Source of the DNA: CAYOUV01 sp963790075
GTDB lineage: Bacteria; Chloroflexota; Anaerolineae; Anaerolineales; Villigracilaceae
Length of the DNA stretch: 64,000 nt
Reading direction: 5' to 3'
Assembly: GCA_963790075.1 (NCBI GenBank)
Contig: CAWBNG010000004.1
Location: forward strand, 434,001 to 498,000
The notes under the pieces: generated by a model
Database searches by the model: none
What the model was told of the DNA's origin: nothing
The model's input: the letters and a program-made list of their open reading frames with translations, nothing else
Program-made: the position numbers and the translations under genes
Shown here: one piece after another, positions 52,300-61,130 of the stretch
How the letters are laid out: the number at the start of each line of letters is the position of its first letter
Position numbering within the stretch: the first letter of the stretch is position 1

Positions 52300-53259
52300 A
52301 TGTCCTTAGACTACAAGCGTTTTTATTGGATCGTGCTGGCTGTTCTGGCTTTATCAGCCTGTGGACCGAATTCTGATGGTTCACGGCCTACGCAGACGCC
52401 GGTTTTGCAGTCCTATTCGACGGTCACATCCAGCCCGACGCTTGCAAACCCCGCGGGTCTGCTGGTCGAGACCCAGCCGGTCATCCCGACCCCCACGCCA
52501 TTCAACTATAAAGTTGTCGCTGGAGATACTTTGAGCACTATTGCCGAGAAATTCGGAGTCTCGCTGGACGATCTGATGGCGGCCAATCCAGGCGTGCTCC
52601 CCTCGGCATTGAGGCTGGGACAGGATTTGCACATCCCGACCGGATCGGGTAATCTCTCGGGCGAGTCGACACCCACCCCCGTGCCGTTCCCGGTGCAGCA
52701 AGCGGCGTGCTATCCGACCTTGGACAAAGGGATGTGGTGCCTGGTGCTGGTGCACAACGATTACGCAGAGAGACTGGAAAACATTACCGCCCAGGTCATG
52801 TTGCAGGATGCGAATGGGAAGCAGCTTGCCAGCCAGACGGCCTTTTCGCCGCTTAACATCCTGCCACCGGGGGGCTCCATTCCGCTGACGATATTCTTTG
52901 CCCCTGAAATCCCTCCTGATGCCCATCCACTTGTGCAGGTGCTGACGGCTGTCCGCCTGCTGCCGGGGGATAAGCGTTACCTGCCGGCTGTGGTGCAAAA
53001 TACGCTGGCCAATATAGACTGGAGCGGGAAGACCGCTCAAGTCAGCGGGCAAGTCTTCTTACCGAAAAAAAACGAGGCTGCCAGTCACATCTGGGTGGCG
53101 GCCGTGGCTTACGATAAGGTCGGAAACGTGGTCGGCGTACGCAGGTGGGAAGCGCAGGATAAGCTGAAGTCGGGAAGCGCGCTGCCTTTTGAATTTATGG
53201 TCTCAAGTTTGGCGGGTGAGATCACCCGCGTTGAATTTGTGGTTGAGGCCAGACCGTAG
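52300..53259 (+). CDS. LysM domain lipoprotein
   Basis: 319 aa. The start at 52300 gives a lipoprotein signal with lipobox LALSACGP (Cys about residue 21). A Thr/Pro-rich linker leads to one LysM domain (about 70-115: YKVVAGDTLSTIAEKFGV ... LRLGQDLHIP), which binds peptidoglycan. The C-terminal 190 residues form a beta-rich domain of unknown type, perhaps FxLYD-like. Anchored outside the membrane and probably wall-bound. Confidence 0.88.
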   Translation: MSLDYKRFYWIVLAVLALSACGPNSDGSRPTQTPVLQSYSTVTSSPTLANPAGLLVETQPVIPTPTPFNYKVVAGDTLSTIAEKFGVSLDDLMAANPGVLPSALRLGQDLHIPTGSGNLSGESTPTPVPFPVQQAACYPTLDKGMWCLVLVHNDYAERLENITAQVMLQDANGKQLASQTAFSPLNILPPGGSIPLTIFFAPEIPPDAHPLVQVLTAVRLLPGDKRYLPAVVQNTLANIDWSGKTAQVSGQVFLPKKNEAASHIWVAAVAYDKVGNVVGVRRWEAQDKLKSGSALPFEFMVSSLAGEITRVEFVVEARP

Positions 53260-53262
53260 ATA

Positions 53263-53291
53263 CAGGGCAGCCCTGATTTTTTATTTATTTT
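53263..53291 (+). terminator. Weak terminator after the LysM gene
   Basis: A short 5-bp stem (53263-53267 with 53271-53275) is followed by ATTTTTTATTTATTTT. The T tract is good but the stem is short. It overlaps the 3' end of the convergent gene. Confidence 0.45.
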
Positions 53292-55428
53292 CCAACCACA
53301 TGTATCTTTCCAGTGGAATGTCGATCGGGGTTAGAACAAAGCCTTTGACATAAGGTTTGACCAGCATGTACGAGAGCGCATGGGTGGTAAAGAGTACCGG
53401 CGCAGCGTCTACAATGATTTGCTCTGCCTGCTGATAGAGCGTGAGCCGTTTTTGCACGTCCTGCTCCACGCGCGCTTGTTCGAGCAGGGCGTCCAGGTTG
53501 GGGTTGCTGTAACCACCGTTATTTTGTGGTGCGCCGCTGTGGAACAGCACGTCAGCAAAATTTTGCGGGTCGGGATAGTCCGCGCACCAGCCGCCATCGA
53601 ACATCTGTCCGTGATGCCCGGCATAAATCTCGTCCAGGTAGCGGTCAGGCTCGATGTTCTCGATCGTGATCTTGACGCCTAAATTCTGCTCCCACAACTG
53701 GGCCATGGCTGCCACGCTTGGATGGGCGTCGTTGCCGATGCCTGCGTCGGTGTAGACGATCGGAGGTAAATTCCCGGTTCCACCGTATTTGGATTGCTTG
53801 AGCAGTTCGCGTGCCTGGACCGGATCATAAGCCAGCCCCTTCAGGTTCGGGTTGAAACCGGGCAGTGCCGGGGGATAAAGACCATCGGCAGGTAGCGCCG
53901 AACCGTTCAAGACCACATCGATATATTTTTGGCGGTCGAAGGCCATGCTGAAAGCCTGACGGACCTTGACATCATCGAACGGAGGACGGGTGGTATCGAA
54001 GTAGACAAAACTGGTGCACAGGCTGACACCGCTGTATAGGTCGGTGTGCAGCGGGTCTTTGGGATCCTGCACGCGCGCTACCGCGTAAGACGAGATGCCA
54101 GCCATATCGATCTCGCCGGCTTCATATAGGCGAATACCAACACCCGAGTATAATTGCACGATCACGTACGGAATGGCCGGTGGGCCCAGATAGAAATCCG
54201 GGTTACGCTGGTAAACCATCGCCTGGAATTTTTCCCACTTGACCAGTTTATACGGCCCGGTGCCGTTGGGTGTGCGGTACCAATCCGGCCCCGATTCGAC
54301 GTCGGCTTTGTCCACCACGAAGGCGGTCGGGTAGGTCAGCTTGAGCAGGAAATAGGGTTTGGGTGCATCGATCGTGACCTGCAGCGTGTGGTCGTCCAGG
54401 ATATTGAGACCGGAAATATGCTCCGCCTTCCCCTGGTGCATTTCCTTGACCCCGACGATATCATCCAGGTAGGTCATGACCGTATCCGATTCCGTTTGGG
54501 GTGCGGCAGCCCGTTCCCAGGAATAGACCACATCCTGGGCGGTGACCGGTCGCCCGTCGTGAAATTTGGCATTCTGTCGTAAGTGGAAGGTGTAGACCGT
54601 GTTGTCCGGGCTGACATCCCAGCTTCCGGCCAATTCGGGGATCAGGTTCAGGTTGGGATCGAACGAAACCAACCCGCTGAAAACCAATTTGTCGCCCGAA
54701 CCGTGCGTAGTGGCCGGGTCGTATTCACGCGGATTTGTGCTCTCGCCTCCGGATAGCACCAAGGCCTGGTTGCTGGGGATGCCCATCAAAGAAGGTGACT
54801 GGAAATCCAGCGAGAGCGCCATGGCCTGGATGTCTTTCTGGTAAAGTTTGTATCCGTCCGGGTCGCTGAAAGATAACAGCAGGAATGACCGCGGACCGTG
54901 GATGGCGGCAGTAATGTTGATGGTCAGCGTCTGGTTGTTTGTGTTATGCTGGGAGTCAAAGACGAGGGTCCAGGCTGGCTGGCCATTGTTCAGTGTAATC
55001 GGCCCGTTCTCGCTGGTGTTGGTGACCTGGACTTCTCCTGTGAGTTGGTCTTGTAAATCCAAGGCAAGCGACTCGGGCGTATCGCCGCTGTTGGCCGGGA
55101 AGTAATACAGCCGTGAAAGTGCGCGCCCGTCAGGGCTGGTCAGGTCGAAGATCGGGCCATCGCTGCCGTTGCCGGATGTATGGGACCAGCCGTCGGGATA
55201 GTCCAGGCGTACGCCCGACCCATCGTCGACCAGCGTGTTCGGTCCCAGGGTTGGTGTAGCTGGCAGGTCGGGGAGCGTTATTTGGGGCGGTGCCTGTATT
55301 TGCACCGAACCTGCCTGTGGCGTTACCAATGGCGGCGAGGTGGGAACCGGGGTCGCGGTACTGAGTTGGCAGGCGAAGAGCACCAACGCACTGATTGGTA
55401 GGATGTAATCAAGAATGCGATGACGCAT
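53281..55428 (-). CDS. ABC transporter substrate-binding lipoprotein with extra N-terminal domain
   Basis: 715 aa. A lipoprotein signal ends in LVLFACQ. After a Thr/Pro-rich stretch there is an extra domain of about 150 residues (GSGVRLDYPDGWSHTSGNG onward, about 70-210) that looks like a PsbP/DUF1795-type fold. The family 5 solute-binding domain then covers about 220-715, with RPVTAQDVVYSWERA and FDDVKVRQAFSMAFDRQKYI. Peptide-binding proteins normally lack the N-terminal domain. No permease genes adjoin it; it overlaps the peptidase gene by 1 nt (TAATG), so both are co-expressed. Confidence 0.88.
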   Translation of the reverse strand: MRHRILDYILPISALVLFACQLSTATPVPTSPPLVTPQAGSVQIQAPPQITLPDLPATPTLGPNTLVDDGSGVRLDYPDGWSHTSGNGSDGPIFDLTSPDGRALSRLYYFPANSGDTPESLALDLQDQLTGEVQVTNTSENGPITLNNGQPAWTLVFDSQHNTNNQTLTINITAAIHGPRSFLLLSFSDPDGYKLYQKDIQAMALSLDFQSPSLMGIPSNQALVLSGGESTNPREYDPATTHGSGDKLVFSGLVSFDPNLNLIPELAGSWDVSPDNTVYTFHLRQNAKFHDGRPVTAQDVVYSWERAAAPQTESDTVMTYLDDIVGVKEMHQGKAEHISGLNILDDHTLQVTIDAPKPYFLLKLTYPTAFVVDKADVESGPDWYRTPNGTGPYKLVKWEKFQAMVYQRNPDFYLGPPAIPYVIVQLYSGVGIRLYEAGEIDMAGISSYAVARVQDPKDPLHTDLYSGVSLCTSFVYFDTTRPPFDDVKVRQAFSMAFDRQKYIDVVLNGSALPADGLYPPALPGFNPNLKGLAYDPVQARELLKQSKYGGTGNLPPIVYTDAGIGNDAHPSVAAMAQLWEQNLGVKITIENIEPDRYLDEIYAGHHGQMFDGGWCADYPDPQNFADVLFHSGAPQNNGGYSNPNLDALLEQARVEQDVQKRLTLYQQAEQIIVDAAPVLFTTHALSYMLVKPYVKGFVLTPIDIPLERYMWLENK

Positions 55429-56822
55429 TACAAATCCTTTTTTCGCTTGCGGTCACTGATCGCCATAAAGAACGCTAAACCGATGAAACCAAAAACGATC
55501 AACAATACGCAGCCAGTAAAAATCAATGTCAGTGTCAGGGAAAGCGGCGGCCGTTCCGGCTGATTTGCGACAGCCTGCGTGGGAGCAGTGCCGGGAGTCG
55601 GACTGCGAGGCGGAGCGTAGGGGGTGATCTCTGCGGCGGGAATGCCCGAAATCGGGTGGATGGTCGGTACCGGCGTGGGAAGCGGCGTGGGAGTTGCGTT
55701 GGCAGCGTTGGTGCGCGGTTTGGCACCAACAGAAGACCTCCAGGCAGATTCCAGTCCATCCACGTTGAAAGCATAAACCGATTGCAGCGCCTCGTCAGGA
55801 GTCATGCCATCGCGAAGGGCCAGCAGGAGGGAGGTCATTTGATCGCGGCTGTATTGCTCGATCAGGAATTTGACGATGCTGTAGGATTCGCTGTAGGAAA
55901 GGTCGGCCTTGTCGGGGATTTCGGAGAAGCCACCGCTCAGTGAACGGACCGAGAAGAGCGTATCGTCCCGGATGGCCTGGTCAAGCTGGCGCTGGGACGA
56001 ATCATCCAGCTTGCCTTCGCTGTAAACCGCCAGCCCCTCGTCCAGCCAGGTGGGTACGTCCGACAGGCAGGAGAAGGTCAGGTGACCGACCAGCACGTGG
56101 GTCAGCTCGTGGACTTCGGTGCGTTTTCCCCAGTCGACCTGGTCGGGTGAGATGCCGATGATGACGATATTGTAAGCTGGGAAAGCCATGCCACCGGTCC
56201 AGGATGGTTCGTAGAGGATGGCGTCTTTCATATCGCTGGTGTTGGCGTAAATGTAAAGGTCCACAGGACCGTCGGAGCTCAGGCCGGCATCGCGTTCCAG
56301 GCGCTGCAAGCCGTCCACGGCAGCCAGGTGAAGCTCCTGCCCAAGGGGATTCCCACCCTGGTACCAATGCAGGTTGATGTCTTCCCCGCTGACGGTTTGC
56401 CAGTCGTGTTTGGTATCAAGCCATTGCACGGAATTGGGGTCGGTGCTGGACTGGTTCCCGTTTGTGTCTGTGACCAGCCAGCGCCACCAAATCTTCGCGC
56501 CCGGTGGCAACGAGCCGGATTGCTTCATCTCCCATGTCCATGCGGCGTTGACGTTTTGGCCTGGATCGAATTTGGGGAAGGCTTTGGCGACGACCGTGCC
56601 GCACGTTTGCTGATCGACCCCATATTCGAGTATGACTGAGGTGATGGTTGTTGTAGACCGGATGGTGGCGGTAAAGGTGACACTGTCCGGAAATTGCAGC
56701 GAAACCTGGTCATTCCTGACCTGGAAGTTGCCTTCGGCCTGGACACCTTGGGTTCCTAGCATGGGAATTGTCAGCAAGAGAAGACTTAGGAGCAGAAAGC
56801 CCCTGCGCGATTTTGCCCGCAT
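55428..56822 (-). CDS. Secreted, membrane-anchored MA-type metallopeptidase
   Basis: 464 aa. A signal peptide (1-29) is followed by an Ig-like N-terminal domain (about 35-140), a peptidase_MA-like domain with zinc motif HELTH (His238, Glu239, His242) and Glu262 in TWLDEGLAVYSEG, a Thr/Pro-rich linker, and a C-terminal membrane segment (about 430-455) with basic stop-transfer tail. It should act on the outer face of the membrane. AGGAG precedes the ATG. It is the first gene of a two-gene operon with the binding lipoprotein. Confidence 0.87.
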   Translation of the reverse strand: MRAKSRRGFLLLSLLLLTIPMLGTQGVQAEGNFQVRNDQVSLQFPDSVTFTATIRSTTTITSVILEYGVDQQTCGTVVAKAFPKFDPGQNVNAAWTWEMKQSGSLPPGAKIWWRWLVTDTNGNQSSTDPNSVQWLDTKHDWQTVSGEDINLHWYQGGNPLGQELHLAAVDGLQRLERDAGLSSDGPVDLYIYANTSDMKDAILYEPSWTGGMAFPAYNIVIIGISPDQVDWGKRTEVHELTHVLVGHLTFSCLSDVPTWLDEGLAVYSEGKLDDSSQRQLDQAIRDDTLFSVRSLSGGFSEIPDKADLSYSESYSIVKFLIEQYSRDQMTSLLLALRDGMTPDEALQSVYAFNVDGLESAWRSSVGAKPRTNAANATPTPLPTPVPTIHPISGIPAAEITPYAPPRSPTPGTAPTQAVANQPERPPLSLTLTLIFTGCVLLIVFGFIGLAFFMAISDRKRKKDL

Positions 56823-56944
56823 TTTTATCTCCTGTGGATTTTGTCTGGCTAATATATCACCGAATGGCTGCTTTTGCGATCATGCGAGATTCTTGGATGG
56901 CTCCCTCACAGGCAGACCGCTTATCAATATTGAAAGCTGGTTGT

Positions 56945-56973
56945 TTGACGCACGACTTGCTTGCATGTATAAT
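56945..56973 (+). promoter_or_regulatory. Near-consensus promoter of the 57-64 kb operon
   Basis: TTGACG (56945-56950) and TATAAT (56968-56973) are separated by exactly 17 bp. This is the best housekeeping-type promoter in the window. Transcription should begin near 56980, before a short hairpin. Confidence 0.85.
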
Positions 56974-56988
56974 TTTCGCATACCCTAT

Positions 56989-57017
56989 GCTCCCCTATTA
57001 GGGGAGCTTTCTTGAGG
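56989..57017 (+). promoter_or_regulatory. Leader hairpin with U-tract before the DUF4388 gene
   Basis: A 7-bp stem (56989-56995 with 57001-57007), 5-nt loop, and TTTCTT follow the promoter within the 5' leader. GAGG at 57014-57017 is the ribosome-binding site. The hairpin could attenuate transcription or protect the mRNA. Confidence 0.6.
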
Positions 57018-57022
57018 CATTC

Positions 57023-57838
57023 ATGGCCCTGCGTGGGAATTTACGCGATTTCACGGTTACACAGCTACTAAATCTAATCAATCTGGCCCAGAAGACGGGT
57101 ACCTTGATCGTGGAAGGCCCAAACGAAACAGCGGAAGTTGCTTTTCGGGAAGGTAAATTATCCTATGCACGCATCGGTCATGAAGAAAATGGTTTGGCGT
57201 CAGTCTTGCATCGTGCCAACAAGTTGAGTGCTACGCAGTATCGCGCACTTCAGGGGCGTACTGGCAAGATGACAGACAAAGAGCTCGGATTGCTGCTGAT
57301 CAATGCCGGATATATCACCCAAGATGATATCCTGATGAATCTGCAGCTATATTTTACCGATATTATCCGGCGGCTATTTACCTGGGTGGAAGGCTTTTTT
57401 CGTTTTGAAAACGAAATGTTGCCCCCTGACGACCGCATCAACATACGCCTTGATCTGGAAAATTTAATTATTGAAGGTTCGCGGCAGTTGCACGAGTGGG
57501 AGCGACTCCAGGATGAGATTCCCAGCCTGGACATGGCACTCAAGTTTACAGACCGGCCGGGCGCCAATATCCGCAATGTAAATCTGAGCGTTGAAGAATG
57601 GCGGGTCGTATCATTTATCAATCCCAAAAATTCGATCCATCAGATTGCCAGCGCCACGAAACTTAATGATTTGGATATTCGCCGTATCGTTTACGGCTTA
57701 TTGCAAGCCGGTCTGGTGGAAATCATTCGACCGGAAGGCGGATCGAGTGCCCTGCCAACGCGTGTGTTCCCTGTGGAAGATAGAGAGGAACAAAAGTCAC
57801 TGGTCAATCGGTTGATTGGCCGCATTCGTTCTTTATAA
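57023..57838 (+). CDS. DUF4388 (PATAN-like) domain protein
   Basis: 271 aa. The first 100 residues match DUF4388: MALRGNLRDFTVTQLLNLINLAQKTGTL, then AEVAFREGKLSYARIG. A helical middle part and a C-terminal winged-helix-like region (about 190-245: FINPKNSIHQIASATKLNDLDIRRIVYGLL) follow. DUF4388 proteins are found with prokaryotic Ras-like GTPases and response regulators in gliding and signalling systems. First gene of the operon, 20 nt before the GTPase gene. The role as scaffold or GTPase partner is inferred. Confidence 0.85.
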   Translation: MALRGNLRDFTVTQLLNLINLAQKTGTLIVEGPNETAEVAFREGKLSYARIGHEENGLASVLHRANKLSATQYRALQGRTGKMTDKELGLLLINAGYITQDDILMNLQLYFTDIIRRLFTWVEGFFRFENEMLPPDDRINIRLDLENLIIEGSRQLHEWERLQDEIPSLDMALKFTDRPGANIRNVNLSVEEWRVVSFINPKNSIHQIASATKLNDLDIRRIVYGLLQAGLVEIIRPEGGSSALPTRVFPVEDREEQKSLVNRLIGRIRSL

Positions 57839-57858
57839 CTTATTTGAGGAATTTGCTC

Positions 57859-58398
57859 ATGCAAACGGTCAAAATGGTTGTGACGGGACCCTTCAGCGCT
57901 GGCAAGACGCAGTTCATTCAGTCGGTCAGCGAAATCGAGGTTGTTGCAACAGAAAAACCGATTTCATCTACTGCTGAACGTTCTGTTAAAGAAGCTACCA
58001 CGGTTGCAATGGACTTCGGCCGCATTACCGTCGATGATGACCTGGTATTATATTTATTTGGCACACCCGGACAGAAGCGTTTTGACTTTATGTGGGAAAT
58101 CCTGTCAGAAGGCATGCTGGGTTTTATCGTCATGGTCGACAGCACGCGTCCTGAGACCTTCCGCGAAGCGCGCAGTATTCTGGAGACTTTCCGCGCTTAT
58201 GCCCCAACACCTTATGTGGTAGCTGCCAATAAACAGGACATGAAATATGCCTGGGAACTGGAAGATATGCGCCACGCCTTGCGCCTTGACTCAAAAGTAA
58301 AATTATTACCGTGTGTTGCGACTGATCGCAAGACGGTCAAAACCGTTCTGCTGGAGTTGCTCTACAGTATCCTGGATGAAATGGAGTCCGGGGGGTAG
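57859..58398 (+). CDS. Small Ras-like GTPase (MglA/COG2229 group)
   Basis: 179 aa; the ATG at 57859 has GAGGA 8 nt upstream. G1 is TGPFSAGKTQFI (about 8-19), G3 GTPGQKRFDFMW, G4 ANKQD. The missing Asp before TPGQ is usual in this group, where GTPGQ replaces DxxGQ. Such GTPases control polarity and motility in Myxococcus (MglA) and are linked to Roadblock/DUF4388 partners elsewhere. No Roadblock protein is in view. Cytoplasmic. Confidence 0.9.
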   Translation: MQTVKMVVTGPFSAGKTQFIQSVSEIEVVATEKPISSTAERSVKEATTVAMDFGRITVDDDLVLYLFGTPGQKRFDFMWEILSEGMLGFIVMVDSTRPETFREARSILETFRAYAPTPYVVAANKQDMKYAWELEDMRHALRLDSKVKLLPCVATDRKTVKTVLLELLYSILDEMESGG

Positions 58399-58423
58399 GG
58401 GGATCTCCGGTCGATAAAACGCT

Positions 58424-59221
58424 GTGTCCTCGATCACGACTGACCAAGGTATTGTCCATTATGAGGTCTTTGGGCGGGGACGTCCGGTAATTCTCTTGCA
58501 TGGGTGGCTCGGTTCATGGGGATTGTGGCAGGAAACCATGGCTTACCTGGGCCAATATTACCGGACATATGCTCTGGACTTCTGGGGGTTTGGTGAATCC
58601 GGAAAGAAACGTGACACTTATGCAATTCAGGATTTCGTTTCCTTAGTAGACCAGTTCATGGATCGGCTGGGCATTGCCCAGGCTCCGCTGGTTGGACATA
58701 GCATGGGCGGGACCGTAGGTCTTTCAGTTGCGATTGAATATCCGCAACGAGTCAGCAAGGTGGTCGTGGTTGGCTCGCCGATCGTTGGTTCATCTTTGGC
58801 CTTTCCACTTAAATTGGCTGGGCACCGCCTGATCGCGGCCGTCTTATTCAATATGATGTGGGCATTTCGCCTGGGAATGCGGATTGCTTCCCCTTTCATC
58901 TGCAAAGATCCGCGCTTTCCTGAAATGATGGACCGCGATCTTTCACGAACGACGCTCGAATCTTTCCTGATCAGTATTGCGACATTGCGACGCACGGATT
59001 TGCGTCCGAAGTTGGCAGCCGTAAATGTCCCGGTGATGGGTATGTTTGGCGATAAGGACATTATCGTCGACCCGTTACAATGGCAGCCAATGAAAGCGGG
59101 AATTGCGCAGGCGCGCATCGAATGTTTCAAGGAAGCCGGCCACTTCATTATGTTGGATAATCCATCTGAATTCACCCATAAGCTAAAAGACTTCTTGGAC
59201 GACGAGAAACCCACCTCATGA
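58424..59221 (+). CDS. Alpha/beta-fold hydrolase
   Basis: 265 aa, GTG start. The nucleophile Ser is in LVGHSMGGTVG (about residue 93), oxyanion region LLHGWLGSWGLW, acid Asp in GDKDIIVDP and His in EAGHFIMLDNP. Esterase, lipase or C-C hydrolase activity is possible. It starts 26 nt after the GTPase gene without an obvious ribosome-binding site, and overlaps the V4R gene by 4 nt. With the reductase and beta-helix protein it suggests acyl-chain chemistry. Confidence 0.9.
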   Translation: MSSITTDQGIVHYEVFGRGRPVILLHGWLGSWGLWQETMAYLGQYYRTYALDFWGFGESGKKRDTYAIQDFVSLVDQFMDRLGIAQAPLVGHSMGGTVGLSVAIEYPQRVSKVVVVGSPIVGSSLAFPLKLAGHRLIAAVLFNMMWAFRLGMRIASPFICKDPRFPEMMDRDLSRTTLESFLISIATLRRTDLRPKLAAVNVPVMGMFGDKDIIVDPLQWQPMKAGIAQARIECFKEAGHFIMLDNPSEFTHKLKDFLDDEKPTS

Positions 59222-59847
59222 GCGAGACCGCACCTGTATATTATTATCCAAATCGGATGGGGCGTGTTATCCTCATGGCGATGGAAGAGATTATGGGTCG
59301 CAACGGCATCAACGCTGCCTTAAATCTTGCTTCGCTTTCATCGTTAATCGATAATTATCCACCTCCTAATTCGGATCTCGAATTTTCTTTTGAGACCATC
59401 AGTAGTTTGCAGGCGGCATTGGAAGATGCATACGGACCTCGCGGTGGACGAGGCTTTGCCCTCCGTATTGGGCGGACTTGTTTCAAGTACGGGATGCGCG
59501 AGTTTGGGACGCAAATGGGTCTGACGGAGATGGCTTTTCGTTTACTGCCATTGTCGACCAAGTTGCGCATTGGTGGGAACGCCTTTGCCGAGTTGTTCAA
59601 CAAGCATACAGACCAACAGGTTCGCTTTGAAATTGGTGAGGACGAGCTTTACTGGTATATCGACCGCTGTCCACTGTGCTGGGGTCGTCATGTGGATCAG
59701 CCAGCCTGCCACTTGGCTGTGGGTTTGTTGCAGGAATCCCTTTATTGGCTGAGTGGTGGTAAGCAATTCGATGTAGAAGAAGTACAATGTATTGCACACG
59801 GCGACCCGTCTTGTACAATCGTGATTGACCGAACACCATTATCGTAG
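59218..59847 (+). CDS. V4R-domain protein
   Basis: 209 aa. The C-terminal half matches the V4R (4-vinyl reductase) domain, ending in the typical VQCIAHGDPSCTIVI. Cysteines in DRCPLCWG, PACH and QCIAHGDPSC could bind metal. V4R domains bind small hydrophobic or aromatic ligands in regulators (XylR/DmpR) and in BchJ. No DNA-binding domain is present, so this is a stand-alone sensor or carrier. Overlaps the hydrolase gene by 4 nt. Confidence 0.82.
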   Translation: MSETAPVYYYPNRMGRVILMAMEEIMGRNGINAALNLASLSSLIDNYPPPNSDLEFSFETISSLQAALEDAYGPRGGRGFALRIGRTCFKYGMREFGTQMGLTEMAFRLLPLSTKLRIGGNAFAELFNKHTDQQVRFEIGEDELYWYIDRCPLCWGRHVDQPACHLAVGLLQESLYWLSGGKQFDVEEVQCIAHGDPSCTIVIDRTPLS

Positions 59848-59849
59848 TC

Positions 59850-61127
59850 ATGCTAAAAATAATTCTCCAAGATCTCCGCTTTTTATCACCCTTCAACGAG
59901 CGCGCTCGTGATTTGCGGATTCTTAATCAGCCGCTTTGGCTGTGGCAGCGTAATGTGCTTGCACCTTACACCACGCGAGAAATGGAATTGCGTCCGGGTG
60001 AACATTTGCCACAGACGCGCGAACCGATGCTGGTCTACCGCGAAAACCTATTTTTCGACCAGAATTACGTCCGTGATTTTATCCGTATCGCTCGCAAACG
60101 CGGACAGGCTTGTCGAGCTGCTTTCTCGGCCGAGGACCCAGCTTTCCGTGAACACGCTTTACCACTTTCGACCTCCTACACGTCGGCTGGGAATTTGTAT
60201 CTGGCTGATTTGTGGTACTTTCCCAAAGGCCCTGAGGCTGATGTCGAACCGCTGATCATCAACCTAAATGCGCGTGAGATTGGCTATTATCACGTTCCGA
60301 CCTATATGGCTGGGGAGCAGGGTGACCTGGTCTTTCAGGTTCCGCTCCGAGCCCTTTTGGCGATTGATTCCTGGGTGCATATTTTCATTGCTGATGTAGT
60401 CTTTGGCCTCTTCGCGCGCGGCGCACGCTTTGAAAAGCGTTTAAGTGAAGACCTGGCATTTAAAACCAGGATATTGGCCAAATCCCTGTATGAAGGCCGG
60501 CAGGTTCTGGAAAATTCGGAGCTGGTCAAAATTGGAAATAACTGCGTTATCGACCCGACGGCTATCATTCACGGGCCAACCACGATCGGTGACAATGTCA
60601 CGATCAATGCCGGAACCGTCATCGAGAATTGTATTATTGGCAACAATGTCAATATTTCTCAGGATTGCCAGTTGATGCTTTCGGTAGTTGGCGATGGGAC
60701 CTTCCTGCCTTTCCGTGCTGCGCTTTTTATGACCACGATCATGGACAACAGCATGGTTGCCCAGAACACCTGTTTACAGATGTGTGTAATTGGCCGCAAT
60801 ACCTTTATCGGGGCAGGTTCTACTTTTACGGATTACAATCTAATCCCGACCCCGATTCGTTCCCTGAATGGCAAAGGTGAATTACAGATTTCTAATCGAC
60901 CTGTCATGGGCGGCTGCGTGGGGCATAATTGTCGACTTGGTGCTGGTATGATCATCTACCCGGCGCGAACCATCGAATCAGATGTGGTGCTGGTGGCTTC
61001 GTCTGGGCAGCGGATAATTACCAAGGACGTCCGCTACGAGGATAGCGCTCATCACACCATGCGGGTCGGACACTTACATCGCAGGCTTTATCCACGCCCA
61101 GGTGAAGCGGAGGTGGAATCCTGGTAG
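59850..61127 (+). CDS. Left-handed beta-helix (hexapeptide-repeat) protein
   Basis: 425 aa. Residues 1-210 form an unrecognised N-terminal domain rich in Arg/Trp, with several family-unlike segments (REPMLVYRENLFFDQNYVRD). From about 225 there are hexapeptide repeats (IGNNCVIDPTAIIHGPTTIG, then GTVIENCIIGNNVNISQDCQ) as in GlmU-, LpxA- or PglD-type transferases. The repeats suggest an acyl- or acetyltransferase, but the N-terminal domain lacks a clear nucleotidyltransferase motif. It starts 2 nt after the V4R gene and ends 3 nt before the reductase gene. Confidence 0.78.
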   Translation: MLKIILQDLRFLSPFNERARDLRILNQPLWLWQRNVLAPYTTREMELRPGEHLPQTREPMLVYRENLFFDQNYVRDFIRIARKRGQACRAAFSAEDPAFREHALPLSTSYTSAGNLYLADLWYFPKGPEADVEPLIINLNAREIGYYHVPTYMAGEQGDLVFQVPLRALLAIDSWVHIFIADVVFGLFARGARFEKRLSEDLAFKTRILAKSLYEGRQVLENSELVKIGNNCVIDPTAIIHGPTTIGDNVTINAGTVIENCIIGNNVNISQDCQLMLSVVGDGTFLPFRAALFMTTIMDNSMVAQNTCLQMCVIGRNTFIGAGSTFTDYNLIPTPIRSLNGKGELQISNRPVMGGCVGHNCRLGAGMIIYPARTIESDVVLVASSGQRIITKDVRYEDSAHHTMRVGHLHRRLYPRPGEAEVESW

Positions 61128-61130
61128 CCC

